Source of the DNA: G965212025 sp965215765
GTDB taxonomy: Bacteria; Pseudomonadota; Gammaproteobacteria; Poriferisulfidales; Oxydemutatoraceae
DNA: 64,000 nt
Direction of reading: 5' to 3'
Assembly: GCA_965215765.1 (NCBI GenBank)
Contig: OZ244118.1
Location: 1,612,001 to 1,676,000, forward strand
How positions within the stretch are numbered: position 1 is the first letter of the stretch; each line of letters opens with the position of its first letter. Below are positions 44,011-51,803 of the stretch, in pieces. The position numbers and the translations under genes were made by a program. The notes beneath the pieces are model-generated. The model searched no databases. It was not told where the DNA came from and saw only the letters and a list, made by a program, of their open reading frames with translations.

Positions 44011-46200
44011 ATGAAAGAGCACAAACACTCATATATAAAAATCTTGATGTCACTGGGAGCCGATCAGGGCTACCTGATTCGCGACCAACTCATTGACAGC
44101 TTGCCTGAAGATTATGGCAAGGAGCAGATTGAGGAAATTGAGGCAATCTTGAAAGATGTAGGCCTTCTGGTTTTTGAAGCCCCGCCAGACGAAAGGGAGT
44201 TGTTGCTTCTTGAGAAGGCACCGAGGGATGAAGAAACGGAAGAGGCCGCTGCCGCTGTTCTGGCGGGTGCTGACGCGGATCCAGGCAGAACGATGGATCC
44301 GGTTCGAATGTACATGCGTGAGATGGGGGTGGTTGATCTTTTAGACAAAGCCGGAGAAGTCAGTATCGCCAAGCGCATTGAGTCGGGAACTCTTAGCATG
44401 TTGCAAGCACTTGGCAGATTCCCTCCCAGCATAGATCTGTTGTTGGAAAATTATGACAGCATGATCAATCAGGAAGCGCGTCGAACTGATATTTTTACCA
44501 ACATCATAGACGACAAAAACAAGCAAACACCGGAAGCAACGGCGGCACCTGGAGCGGTGCCAGCATCGGGAGTAACAGGGGCACCGGGAGCGGTGCCAGC
44601 ATCGGGAGTAACAGGGACACCGGGAGCGGCGCCAACATCGGGAGTAACAGGGACGCCAGAAGCGGCACCAGCATCGGAAGCAACGGCGTCACCGGGAGCG
44701 GCACCAGCATCGGAAGCAACGGCGTCACCGGGAGCGGCACCAGCATCGGGAGTAACGGCGGCACCGGAAGCGGTGCCAGCATTGGGAGTAACAGGGACAC
44801 CAGAAGCGGCACCAGCATTGGGAGTAACAGGGACACCAGAAACGGCACCAGCATCGGAAGTAACAGGGGTGCCAGCAGTAGCAGTAGCAGTAGCAGCAGC
44901 AAGTGAGAGAGTGCCCGCAACTACGTCCGGAGAAGAAAGGGAAGGATACAAATGGGAAACGAAGAACATCAAACGCTTCACACCGAACATGGAAGAAATT
45001 GCCAAGTACTTTGGTCGCCTGAGGAGGCTTCATGAAGGCCTGAAAAGAGGGCAGAAGCCAGAGGTTCGGTTATCCAACGAAAAAGTTATCAAAAAGACTG
45101 CCCGGAAATTTCTCAAGCTGAAACTGGCACCAGCCATGATTATCAAGCTGTGCAAAAACCTGGACAGTGTGCTGGGGGAAATCAGAAAGCAAAAACGAGC
45201 TGTAAAGGAAATTTTTGTGGATCAAGGTGGGCTGGATCGTAAGGAATTTCTGAGAAAATATTTGGGCAGGGAAACTGATTCCGCATGGTTGGGCAGGCAA
45301 TTAAAAAGCAGCCTGCCCTACAGTAATGCCGTGCGAAAGCAAGAGGCAGTGTTGAGGCAGGGTCAGAAAAGGCTGGCGGCTATTGAAAAACAGACCCACC
45401 TTCGTATTGGCGAAATACAAGAAATTGGCAAGCAGGTTTCACAGGGTAAGAGGCAAGCAGACCGTGCGAAAAAAGAAATGGTCGAGGCGAACTTGCGCCT
45501 GGTGATTTCCATTGCCAAAAAGTATATGCACCGTAGCAATCGTGGCTTGCAGTTCCTGGATTTGATACAGGAGGGAAACATCGGTCTCATGAAAGCTGTG
45601 GACAAATTTGAATACCGTCGGGGGTACAAGTTTTCCACTTACGCAACCTGGTGGATACGTCAAGCCATTACGCGCTCGATTGCCGACCAAGAGAGAACCA
45701 TACGGGTTCCTGTTCACATGATAGAAACCATTACAAAGCTGAACAGGGCGACCGCGCAATTGGTGCAGGAGCTGGGGCGCGAACCCGTCATTAGTGAAAT
45801 CGCCGAGCGCATGGAGATTTCCCAGTCTAAAGTCCGCAGAGTCATCAAGGTGGCAATGGAGCCGTGCTCTCTGGATGCACCGGTTGGAGAAGAGGAAGAC
45901 GCACGACGCGGCGACTTTGTGGAAGACAAAACCGTCACTTCCCCTGAAAAGGAAGCTTCAGAATCCAACCTGAAAGAAACCATACAGAAATTTCTGAACT
46001 CCCAGTTGACTCCTCGGGAAGCAAAGGTGTTGCGCATGCGCTTTGGTATAGAAATGCACGGCGACCATACTCTGGAAGAAGTGGGGCAGCAATTTGACGT
46101 TACCCGTGAGCGGATACGGCAAATTGAAGCGAAAGCATTGCGCAGACTCAGTCGGGTAGGGGCTTTGGGGAAACTCATAGGTGATCTTGATGAGGCATGA
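44011..46200 (+). CDS. rpoD: RNA polymerase primary sigma factor RpoD (sigma 70)
   Basis: RpoD directs RNA polymerase to housekeeping promoters. ATG 44011 with GAGG 8 bp upstream gives 729 residues, longer than E. coli (613). Visible are region 1.1 (SLGADQGYLIRDQLIDSLPED), region 1.2 (DPVRMYMREMG), regions 2.1-2.4 (LRLVISIAKKYMHRSNRGL, FSTYATWWIRQAI), region 3 and region 4 (LTPREAKVLRMRFGI, VTRERIRQIEAKAL). The non-conserved region between 1.2 and 2 contains an Ala/Pro/Gly/Thr-rich insert of about 110 residues made of 12-residue repeats (44542-44865). A TTG at 43993 is an alternative start. Confidence 0.96.
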   Translation: MKEHKHSYIKILMSLGADQGYLIRDQLIDSLPEDYGKEQIEEIEAILKDVGLLVFEAPPDERELLLLEKAPRDEETEEAAAAVLAGADADPGRTMDPVRMYMREMGVVDLLDKAGEVSIAKRIESGTLSMLQALGRFPPSIDLLLENYDSMINQEARRTDIFTNIIDDKNKQTPEATAAPGAVPASGVTGAPGAVPASGVTGTPGAAPTSGVTGTPEAAPASEATASPGAAPASEATASPGAAPASGVTAAPEAVPALGVTGTPEAAPALGVTGTPETAPASEVTGVPAVAVAVAAASERVPATTSGEEREGYKWETKNIKRFTPNMEEIAKYFGRLRRLHEGLKRGQKPEVRLSNEKVIKKTARKFLKLKLAPAMIIKLCKNLDSVLGEIRKQKRAVKEIFVDQGGLDRKEFLRKYLGRETDSAWLGRQLKSSLPYSNAVRKQEAVLRQGQKRLAAIEKQTHLRIGEIQEIGKQVSQGKRQADRAKKEMVEANLRLVISIAKKYMHRSNRGLQFLDLIQEGNIGLMKAVDKFEYRRGYKFSTYATWWIRQAITRSIADQERTIRVPVHMIETITKLNRATAQLVQELGREPVISEIAERMEISQSKVRRVIKVAMEPCSLDAPVGEEEDARRGDFVEDKTVTSPEKEASESNLKETIQKFLNSQLTPREAKVLRMRFGIEMHGDHTLEEVGQQFDVTRERIRQIEAKALRRLSRVGALGKLIGDLDEA
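44542..44865 (+). repeat. 36-bp in-frame minisatellite inside rpoD (nine units)
   Basis: Nine 36-bp units encode variations of the 12-mer (G/A)(T/A/S)P(G/E)AxPAS(G/E)(V/A)T. Adjacent units share variant pairs (for example the two SEAT units), consistent with unit duplication. The repeat lies in the variable region of sigma 70 and keeps the frame. It is followed by an Ala/Val run (VPAVAVAVAAA) built from GCAGTA steps. Confidence 0.95.
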
Positions 46201-46261
46201 AAACATATTGGCACCCCAGCATCAGACGGTCTGCCTTTATTAGACGAAGGAACCCGCAACA

Positions 46262-46585
46262 GTGCCTGTGACGAACGATCTGACCAAGCTTTCCGAACAG
46301 CTCAGCCCCTCTGAAACCAGAACCCGGCCAAAAAAGCCACCGCTTTATAAAGTCATCCTGTTAAACGACAACTACACGCCTATGGAGTTTGTGGTGGGCA
46401 TTTTGCAGGCCTTCTTTCTGATGGATCGCGCGCGCGCCACGACTCTTATGCTGAAAGTGCATAAAACGGGGAGAGCGGTCTGCGGCCTGTACACAAGAGA
46501 TGTGGCAGAAACCAAAATGCTGGAAATCAACAACTTTTCCAGATCTCGGAAGCAACCCTTGCTCTGCGTAATAGAGCCAAACTAA
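46262..46585 (+). CDS. clpS: ATP-dependent Clp protease adaptor ClpS
   Basis: ClpS delivers N-end-rule substrates to ClpAP. The 107-residue sequence has YKVILLNDNYTPMEFVVGIL, the substrate-pocket core, then VHKTGRAVCGLYTRDVAETK. GTG 46262 has AAGGA upstream. It ends 3 bp before clpA, the usual pair. Confidence 0.96.
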   Translation: MPVTNDLTKLSEQLSPSETRTRPKKPPLYKVILLNDNYTPMEFVVGILQAFFLMDRARATTLMLKVHKTGRAVCGLYTRDVAETKMLEINNFSRSRKQPLLCVIEPN

Positions 46586-46588
46586 GCC

Positions 46589-48868
46589 ATGTTTGATCAG
46601 AAACTCGAAAAAAGCTTACAGCTGGCTTATAGCTTGGCGAAGGAGCGCAAGCATGAGTTTGTTACGATCGAGCATTTGCTGATGGCACTGCTTTCAAATG
46701 CCAGCGTGCTCGAAATTCTGTCCGCCTGTGACGCAGATGTAAAATTGCTGCAGAGTCAGTTGCGCACGTATATTTCCGATCATGCGCCCACCGTGCAGGT
46801 AAGCGTTGACTATTCTCCCAAAGCCACGGTCGCTTTCAAACGTATTCTGCTAAGGGCTATGACACACGTGCAGTCATCAAGGCCAGAAGAGGAAGATCCC
46901 GAAATCGTAGGTGCGAACGTCTTGGTCGCAATGTTCTCAGAGCGCGACGCTTACGCGAATTATTTGCTTGCCAGTCAGGATATTGAGCGACTGGACGTCG
47001 TGAACTATCTTTCCCATGGCATCAGAAAGAATGAATCATTGGATCCTTATGGCGAGGAAGATGAAGAGCTAAGCGAGTCTCAAAGCGAAAGTCCAGACAG
47101 AAAAGCACTGAGTGATTTTGCCGTCAACTTGAATGAGAAAGCGAAAAACGGGCTCATAGATCCCCTGATTGGCAGAGAACTTGAGTTGGAGCGTGTGATT
47201 CAAGTGCTTTGCAGAAGAAGAAAAAACAACCCTTTGTTGGTGGGGGCCTCAGGGGTCGGGAAGACCGCCATAGCTGAAGGAATTGCGCGCCTGATTGTCC
47301 AGAATGATGTGCACGATGTCATGCGCAACAAATGCTTGTACGCTTTGGACTTTGGGGCAATTCTCGCTGGCACCAAATATCGTGGGGACTTCGAAAATCG
47401 CTTCAAAAAACTGTTAAAGCGTCTGACCGAAGACAAAAACGCCATTCTTTTTATCGATGAAATTCATATGTTGGTCGGTGCCGGCGCAACCTCCGGCAAT
47501 ACGGTAGATGCGTCAAATTTAATCAAACCTCTGCTGGAGACGGGGCAACTTAAATGTATCGGCGCGACCACGCATCGTGAATACCGTACCTTTATGGAAA
47601 AAGACCAAGGGTTGGTTCGCCGATTTCAGAAAATTGAAGTCGAAGAGCCCTCACGTGAAGACACGCTGAAAATTTTGCTGGGGCTACGAAAAGAATACGA
47701 GGAATTTCATGCCGTGCGCTTTTCCAGGAAGGTCTTGCAATCGACCGTTGAACTGGGGGGAAACCACATTGAAGACCGGGCTTTCCCTGATAAGGCGATC
47801 GACATCATTGATGAAATCGGTGCCTATTTGCACTTGAAAAAAGCCCCAAGCCCGGAATCTCCTTGCCGAGCCAGCATACGAGACGTGGAGCGCGTGGTTT
47901 CGCGTATCGCCCGCATTCCGGCACGGCATATCAGCAACGATGAGAGTCAGGCAATCAGCACTCTTGAGAGGGACTTAAACCTCGTTGTATTCGACCAGGA
48001 ACACGCCATTTCCCTCATAGTGCGGGCGGTCAAGGCGGCTCGCGCAGGCTTGAAAGAACTGGAAAAACCAGTCGGGAGCTTTCTTTTTGCCGGACCGACC
48101 GGGGTGGGGAAAACAGAAGTCGCCAGACAAGTCTCAGCTTTGACAGGGGTTCCTCTGGTTCGCTTCGATATGTCGGAATACATGGAACGCCATACCGTAT
48201 CCAGGCTCATCGGCTCGCCACCTGGCTACGTGGGTTTTGACCAAGGCGGCCTGCTGACGGACAGAGTCTTGAGAAACCCGCACTCCGTAGTGCTTTTTGA
48301 TGAAATTGAAAAAGCACACCCGGATGTTTTTAACGTGCTTTTGCAAGTCATGGATCATGCGGAGCTGACTGACGCAAACGGACGGAAAGTTAATTTTTCC
48401 AATGTGCTGATCATCATGACCACGAACACTGGCGCGCACAGACTAAGCGAGAAGCAAATAGGATTTGCAGGGAAGAGGGACAAGAGTGACTCTGACGCGG
48501 AAATCAAACGCATGTTTTTACCTGAATTTCGTAACCGGCTTGACGCAATTGTTCATTTCAATTTCCTTAGGCACGAAGCAGTGCTTTTGATTGTTGACAA
48601 ATTTGTCTCTCGCTTACAGAAGCAACTTGGGCAAAAACGCGTGCAGCTTGAGCTGAGCAGTGGGGCTCGCGAATGGCTCGCGAAAAAAGGCTTTGACGAA
48701 ACTATGGGCGCGCGGCCCATGGAGCGATTGGTCAATAGCGAGCTAAAGAACCCCCTGCTGGATGAGATATTGTTCGGGGAACTGACTAAGGGAGGTAAGG
48801 CGAAGTTCAGGGTTGCGTCGTCAGGGAAGGGTCTGGGAATGACCGTGACGCCTCGCGAACGGGGCTGA
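46589..48868 (+). CDS. clpA: Clp protease ATP-binding subunit ClpA
   Basis: ClpA is the hexameric unfoldase feeding ClpP. The 759 residues include the N-domain (KHEFVTIEHLLMALL), AAA1 with Walker A GASGVGKT and IDEIHMLVGAG, AAA2 with GPTGVGKT and DEIEKAHPDVFN, and the C-terminal D2 domain. It matches E. coli ClpA (758) in length. No clpP is in the window. Confidence 0.97.
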   Translation: MFDQKLEKSLQLAYSLAKERKHEFVTIEHLLMALLSNASVLEILSACDADVKLLQSQLRTYISDHAPTVQVSVDYSPKATVAFKRILLRAMTHVQSSRPEEEDPEIVGANVLVAMFSERDAYANYLLASQDIERLDVVNYLSHGIRKNESLDPYGEEDEELSESQSESPDRKALSDFAVNLNEKAKNGLIDPLIGRELELERVIQVLCRRRKNNPLLVGASGVGKTAIAEGIARLIVQNDVHDVMRNKCLYALDFGAILAGTKYRGDFENRFKKLLKRLTEDKNAILFIDEIHMLVGAGATSGNTVDASNLIKPLLETGQLKCIGATTHREYRTFMEKDQGLVRRFQKIEVEEPSREDTLKILLGLRKEYEEFHAVRFSRKVLQSTVELGGNHIEDRAFPDKAIDIIDEIGAYLHLKKAPSPESPCRASIRDVERVVSRIARIPARHISNDESQAISTLERDLNLVVFDQEHAISLIVRAVKAARAGLKELEKPVGSFLFAGPTGVGKTEVARQVSALTGVPLVRFDMSEYMERHTVSRLIGSPPGYVGFDQGGLLTDRVLRNPHSVVLFDEIEKAHPDVFNVLLQVMDHAELTDANGRKVNFSNVLIIMTTNTGAHRLSEKQIGFAGKRDKSDSDAEIKRMFLPEFRNRLDAIVHFNFLRHEAVLLIVDKFVSRLQKQLGQKRVQLELSSGAREWLAKKGFDETMGARPMERLVNSELKNPLLDEILFGELTKGGKAKFRVASSGKGLGMTVTPRERG

Positions 48869-48930
48869 CCCGGCGAAGCCTTCGTTTTTATCCGCAACAG
48901 CCTGAACTGGAAAAGATTTTACTGCCAAGC

Positions 48931-49008
48931 AGTACACCGGCCTGCGACCTTTGCCTCAGCTAAAGTCCCAAGGGGTTGGCTCCGCCGTCACTCTGGCGGC
49001 GCGCAAAC
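48931..49008 (-). pseudogene. Diverged 3' remnant of infA
   Basis: Bases 48931-49008 align with the infA 3' end at about 49021-49089: AGTACACCGGCCTGCG/GGTACACGACCCG, AAGTCCCAAGGGGTT/AAGTCGTAAGGGGTT and GGCGGCGCGCAAAC/TATCTCCGCGCAAAAC. The offset is about 80 bp, with many substitutions. It reads as an old tandem duplication of the gene end. Confidence 0.65.
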
Positions 49009-49009
49009 T

Positions 49010-49228
49010 TCAGCGGGCGCGGTACACGACCCGACCTCGGCTCAAGTCGTAAGGGGTTACCTCTACTGTCACTTTATCTCCGCGCAAAACCCGTATGTAG
49101 TGTTTGCGCATGCGTCCTGAAATATGTGCGGTCAGAACATGCCCGTTTTCAAGCTTTACGCGAAACGTGGCATTCGGCAAGACATCAGTAACGACGCCTT
49201 CCATTTCAAAGCTTCCATTTTTTACCAC
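49010..49228 (-). CDS. infA: Translation initiation factor IF-1
   Basis: This 72-residue OB-fold protein binds the 30S A site. The sequence EMEGVVTDVLPNATFRVKLENGH, TAHISGRMRKHYIRVL, GDKVTVEVTPYDLSRGRVVYR is diagnostic. It converges on clpA in the conserved clpS-clpA-infA neighbourhood. Confidence 0.97.
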   Translation of the reverse strand: MVKNGSFEMEGVVTDVLPNATFRVKLENGHVLTAHISGRMRKHYIRVLRGDKVTVEVTPYDLSRGRVVYRAR

Positions 49229-49531
49229 AGTTTATTTCATAAAAAAAATAACAGCTTCATTATCAACCAACTTGTCAGAATAACAAGGTGCTGTCGATGG
49301 AAAATCTATTGCCTGCACCTTGTCGCCTGGATGCTTTTACGCGCAAAACCCGTACGAATCGTACCGCATCTGTGCTAAACTTCGGAAGTTCTGTCCGGGT
49401 TCCTTCACTCGGTGGGACGATTTAAATCGGCACTAACCAGGGTATCTTGATTGCAGGTTGTGTCGGCATTGCCGCTCTCCCGGTTTTTTGTCCTTTTTAC
49501 TGCAGTCAGCTCATCTTCGAGGGAATAAACA
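49229..49531. other. 303-bp divergent spacer between infA and fabD
   Basis: It holds the infA promoter region on the minus strand and the fabD upstream region with GAGGG just before the GTG start. I see no rpmF, plsX or fabH sequence, genes that often precede fabD in gammaproteobacteria. Confidence 0.5.
49259..49286 (-). promoter_or_regulatory. Candidate sigma-70 promoter for infA
   Basis: On the minus strand TTGTTA (49286-49281) and GATAAT (49264-49259) are separated by 16 bp, about 30 bp upstream of the infA start. It is a reasonable match to the -35/-10 consensus but not tested against background. Confidence 0.4.
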
Positions 49532-50473
49532 GTGGTTTTTGCAGCAATTTTTCCAGGTCAAGGTTCGCAAAAAATTGGCATGCTTAGTGGTTATGTCAAA
49601 AAATACCCGGAATTCAAGCAAACTTTTGAAAGAGCCTCTGACCTGCTATCCGTAAACCTGTTGGACATGGTGACAAAGGGGTCAGAAGAAACTCTGAACC
49701 TGACAGTCAATACCCAGCCAATTTTGCTGACGGCGAGCTACGCGCTTTGGCAAATCTGGTGCCGGGTCACGGATCTCAGGCCTGCCGTCATGGCCGGGCA
49801 TAGCCTTGGCGAGTACTCAGCTCTCACTTGCTCGGGCGTTTTGGATTTCGATGACGCTGTGCCCATGGTTCGTTACCGCGCGGAGTTGATGCAAAGAGCC
49901 GTGCCGATTGGCCAATCTTCCATGGCAGCTGTTGTCGGCATTGAGAGAAACCACGTAGAGCTGATGTGCAGAGACATCAGCAAGCGCAAATCGGGAACAG
50001 TGGAACCCGCCAACTACAACGCCCAAAAACAAACGGTGGTTGCTGGCGACAAAGAACTGGTTGACGAATTTTCAATACTGATTAAAGAACGCGAGGGAGT
50101 AAAGGTTGTACCCTTGTCGGTCAGTGTGCCCTCGCATACCTCCCTGATGAAAAGTACTTCGGCAAAGTTCTCCAGATACCTGTCAAAAGCCAAATTCCAT
50201 AATCCGAAAATTCCGGTCATCCAGAACGTGACGGGAGAAGTGGTTACGTCAAAGCACAAAATCGCTTTGTCTCTTAAGAATCAAATTAAGACACCTGTTC
50301 AATGGCATCAATCTATAAAGACTATTTCAGATTCAGGAGTGGATCGCTTTGTGGAAATGGGGCCGGGACGTGTGTTGAGTGGTCTTGTTCGGCGCATTGA
50401 CAAGACCCTCTATGCGCAAAGCATGGAGACCCCTGAGAATCTCAAAAAGATCCTGGAATCAGAAGAACTGTAA
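49532..50473 (+). CDS. fabD: Malonyl-CoA:ACP transacylase
   Basis: FabD loads malonyl groups onto acyl carrier protein. The 313 residues include FPGQGSQKIGML, the active-site GHSLGEYSAL (Ser), and the catalytic His in VSVPSHTSLM. GTG 49532 with GAGGG upstream. It is the first gene of the fab cluster here and is followed after 2 bp by fabG. Confidence 0.96.
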   Translation: MVFAAIFPGQGSQKIGMLSGYVKKYPEFKQTFERASDLLSVNLLDMVTKGSEETLNLTVNTQPILLTASYALWQIWCRVTDLRPAVMAGHSLGEYSALTCSGVLDFDDAVPMVRYRAELMQRAVPIGQSSMAAVVGIERNHVELMCRDISKRKSGTVEPANYNAQKQTVVAGDKELVDEFSILIKEREGVKVVPLSVSVPSHTSLMKSTSAKFSRYLSKAKFHNPKIPVIQNVTGEVVTSKHKIALSLKNQIKTPVQWHQSIKTISDSGVDRFVEMGPGRVLSGLVRRIDKTLYAQSMETPENLKKILESEEL

Positions 50474-50475
50474 AA

Positions 50476-51213
50476 GTGCTGACATTTAACAACCGCACGG
50501 CATTGGTCACCGGTGCTTCGCGCGGCATTGGGAAAGCTGTTGCGAGAGCGTTGGCGCGGGCTGGCGTAGCGGTCTATGGGACTGCGACCACTGATGAGAA
50601 AGCCGGTGTGGTTGCCGACGAATTACGCGCCATTCAACCACAATGCGGTGGGCATTCACTCAGGCTTGGCGAGAGGGATTCACTTGAAGCCCTGTTTCAC
50701 GCCTTGGCAGAGCAAGGCAGGGAACCGGACATTCTGGTGAACAATGCGGGAATCACCTCTGACGCTCTTTTGCTGAGGATGAAAAAGGAAAACTGGGATC
50801 AGGTTCTGGCGGTCAACTTGAGCTCTGTTTACTCCCTGTGCAAGAAAATGTTGCGATCCATGCTCAGAAAAAAATGGGGTAGAATCATCAATGTCAGCTC
50901 TGTAGTCGGGCAGAGCGGTAATCCCGGACAGTGCAATTACGCAGCAAGCAAAGCGGGTTTATTTGGCTTCAGTAAAAGCTTGGCACAAGAGGTGGCTGCG
51001 AAAGGAGTTACCGTGAACTGCGTAGCACCTGGATTTTTCCAAACAGATATGACCAGTAAGATAGACCCCGCGAGGGTTTTGCCGCGAATCCCTGTTGGCA
51101 GATTAGGAAAACCGGAAGAAGTCGCTGCAACAGTTCTTTTTCTGGCTTCTGAAGAGAGCGGTTACATCACTGGCGAGACCATCAATATTAACGGCGGTTT
51201 GTACATGGCTTAG
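50476..51213 (+). CDS. fabG: 3-oxoacyl-ACP reductase
   Basis: FabG is the NADPH-dependent SDR of fatty-acid elongation. The 245-residue sequence has GASRGIGKAVA, NNAGITSD, and the catalytic Ser-Tyr-Lys in NVSSVVGQSGNPGQCNYAASKAG. GTG 50476 starts 2 bp after fabD. Confidence 0.96.
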   Translation: MLTFNNRTALVTGASRGIGKAVARALARAGVAVYGTATTDEKAGVVADELRAIQPQCGGHSLRLGERDSLEALFHALAEQGREPDILVNNAGITSDALLLRMKKENWDQVLAVNLSSVYSLCKKMLRSMLRKKWGRIINVSSVVGQSGNPGQCNYAASKAGLFGFSKSLAQEVAAKGVTVNCVAPGFFQTDMTSKIDPARVLPRIPVGRLGKPEEVAATVLFLASEESGYITGETININGGLYMA

Positions 51214-51263
51214 GCCATTAACAAAACCTTTGAAACAGCTACTAACCAAGGCAAAATTGTTAT

Positions 51264-51275
51264 ACATTGCAATGT
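51264..51275. promoter_or_regulatory. 12-bp perfect palindrome in the fabG-acpP spacer
   Basis: ACATTGCAATGT is self-complementary over 12 bp, about 45 bp upstream of a TATAAT box (51320-51325). It could be an operator for the acpP promoter; no known FabR/FadR-type site is matched. Confidence 0.35.
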
Positions 51276-51319
51276 TTGTATCGATAAATGGTAGAAACTC
51301 TTTTGCAGGCAGACTGCAA

Positions 51320-51325
51320 TATAAT
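51320..51325 (+). promoter_or_regulatory. Candidate -10 box (TATAAT) upstream of acpP
   Basis: A perfect TATAAT lies about 130 bp before acpP, but no good -35 stands at 16-18 bp spacing. acpP often has its own strong promoter, which makes the site plausible. Confidence 0.3.
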
Positions 51326-51451
51326 CATTGGGGTTCCCAGGATTGACACCCGGGGACAATCAAAGCAGGGTCGGCGTTTGAAACGCTGGACTGCCCGCTT
51401 GGCTTCGTCCTTTTTGGTGCGAAGGTTTTAATATGCAGGAGTGCAACTTTG

Positions 51452-51787
51452 ATGGTAATAACTGAAGCAGACAACGAAGTCCGTTCTGACAGCGCAGACG
51501 AAAGTAAAGACGCTGGAGAAATGGACAGTGCAGGGGAACAGGATGAGGTGTCCAAAAAAGTAAAAAGAATCATCACCTCGCAGCTCAGTCTTGAGGAGGA
51601 GCAGGTCACGGACCGTGCTTCCTTTGTCGATGACCTGGATGTTGATTCTCTGGATATCGTCGAGCTTGTGATGGCTATTGAAGAAGAATTTGAATTGGAA
51701 ATACCGGACGAGGAAGTGGAAAAAATCAGAACGGTTCATGACATGACCTCACACATAAAAGGCAAGGTCAAAAATAAGACTGCCTGA
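51452..51787 (+). CDS. acpP: Acyl carrier protein with an acidic N-terminal extension
   Basis: AcpP carries growing acyl chains on a phosphopantetheine arm attached to the Ser of DVDSLDIVELVMAIE. The core from VSKKVKRIITSQL to the end is 79 residues, the normal size. The open frame begins earlier: ATG 51452 (or TTG 51449), with AGGAG about 11 bp upstream, adds 32 residues rich in Glu/Asp/Ser (EADNEVRSDSADESKDAGEMD). An internal GTG at 51548, with AGGA nearby, would give the standard protein. Which start is used is undecided. Confidence 0.92.
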   Translation: MVITEADNEVRSDSADESKDAGEMDSAGEQDEVSKKVKRIITSQLSLEEEQVTDRASFVDDLDVDSLDIVELVMAIEEEFELEIPDEEVEKIRTVHDMTSHIKGKVKNKTA

Positions 51788-51803
51788 CACTGCCTGACAT
51801 AGC

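Noticed and set aside
44504..44920. Minus-strand Leu/Pro-rich repeat ORF opposite rpoD
   Set aside because: It is the antisense shadow of the Ala/Pro repeat in rpoD.
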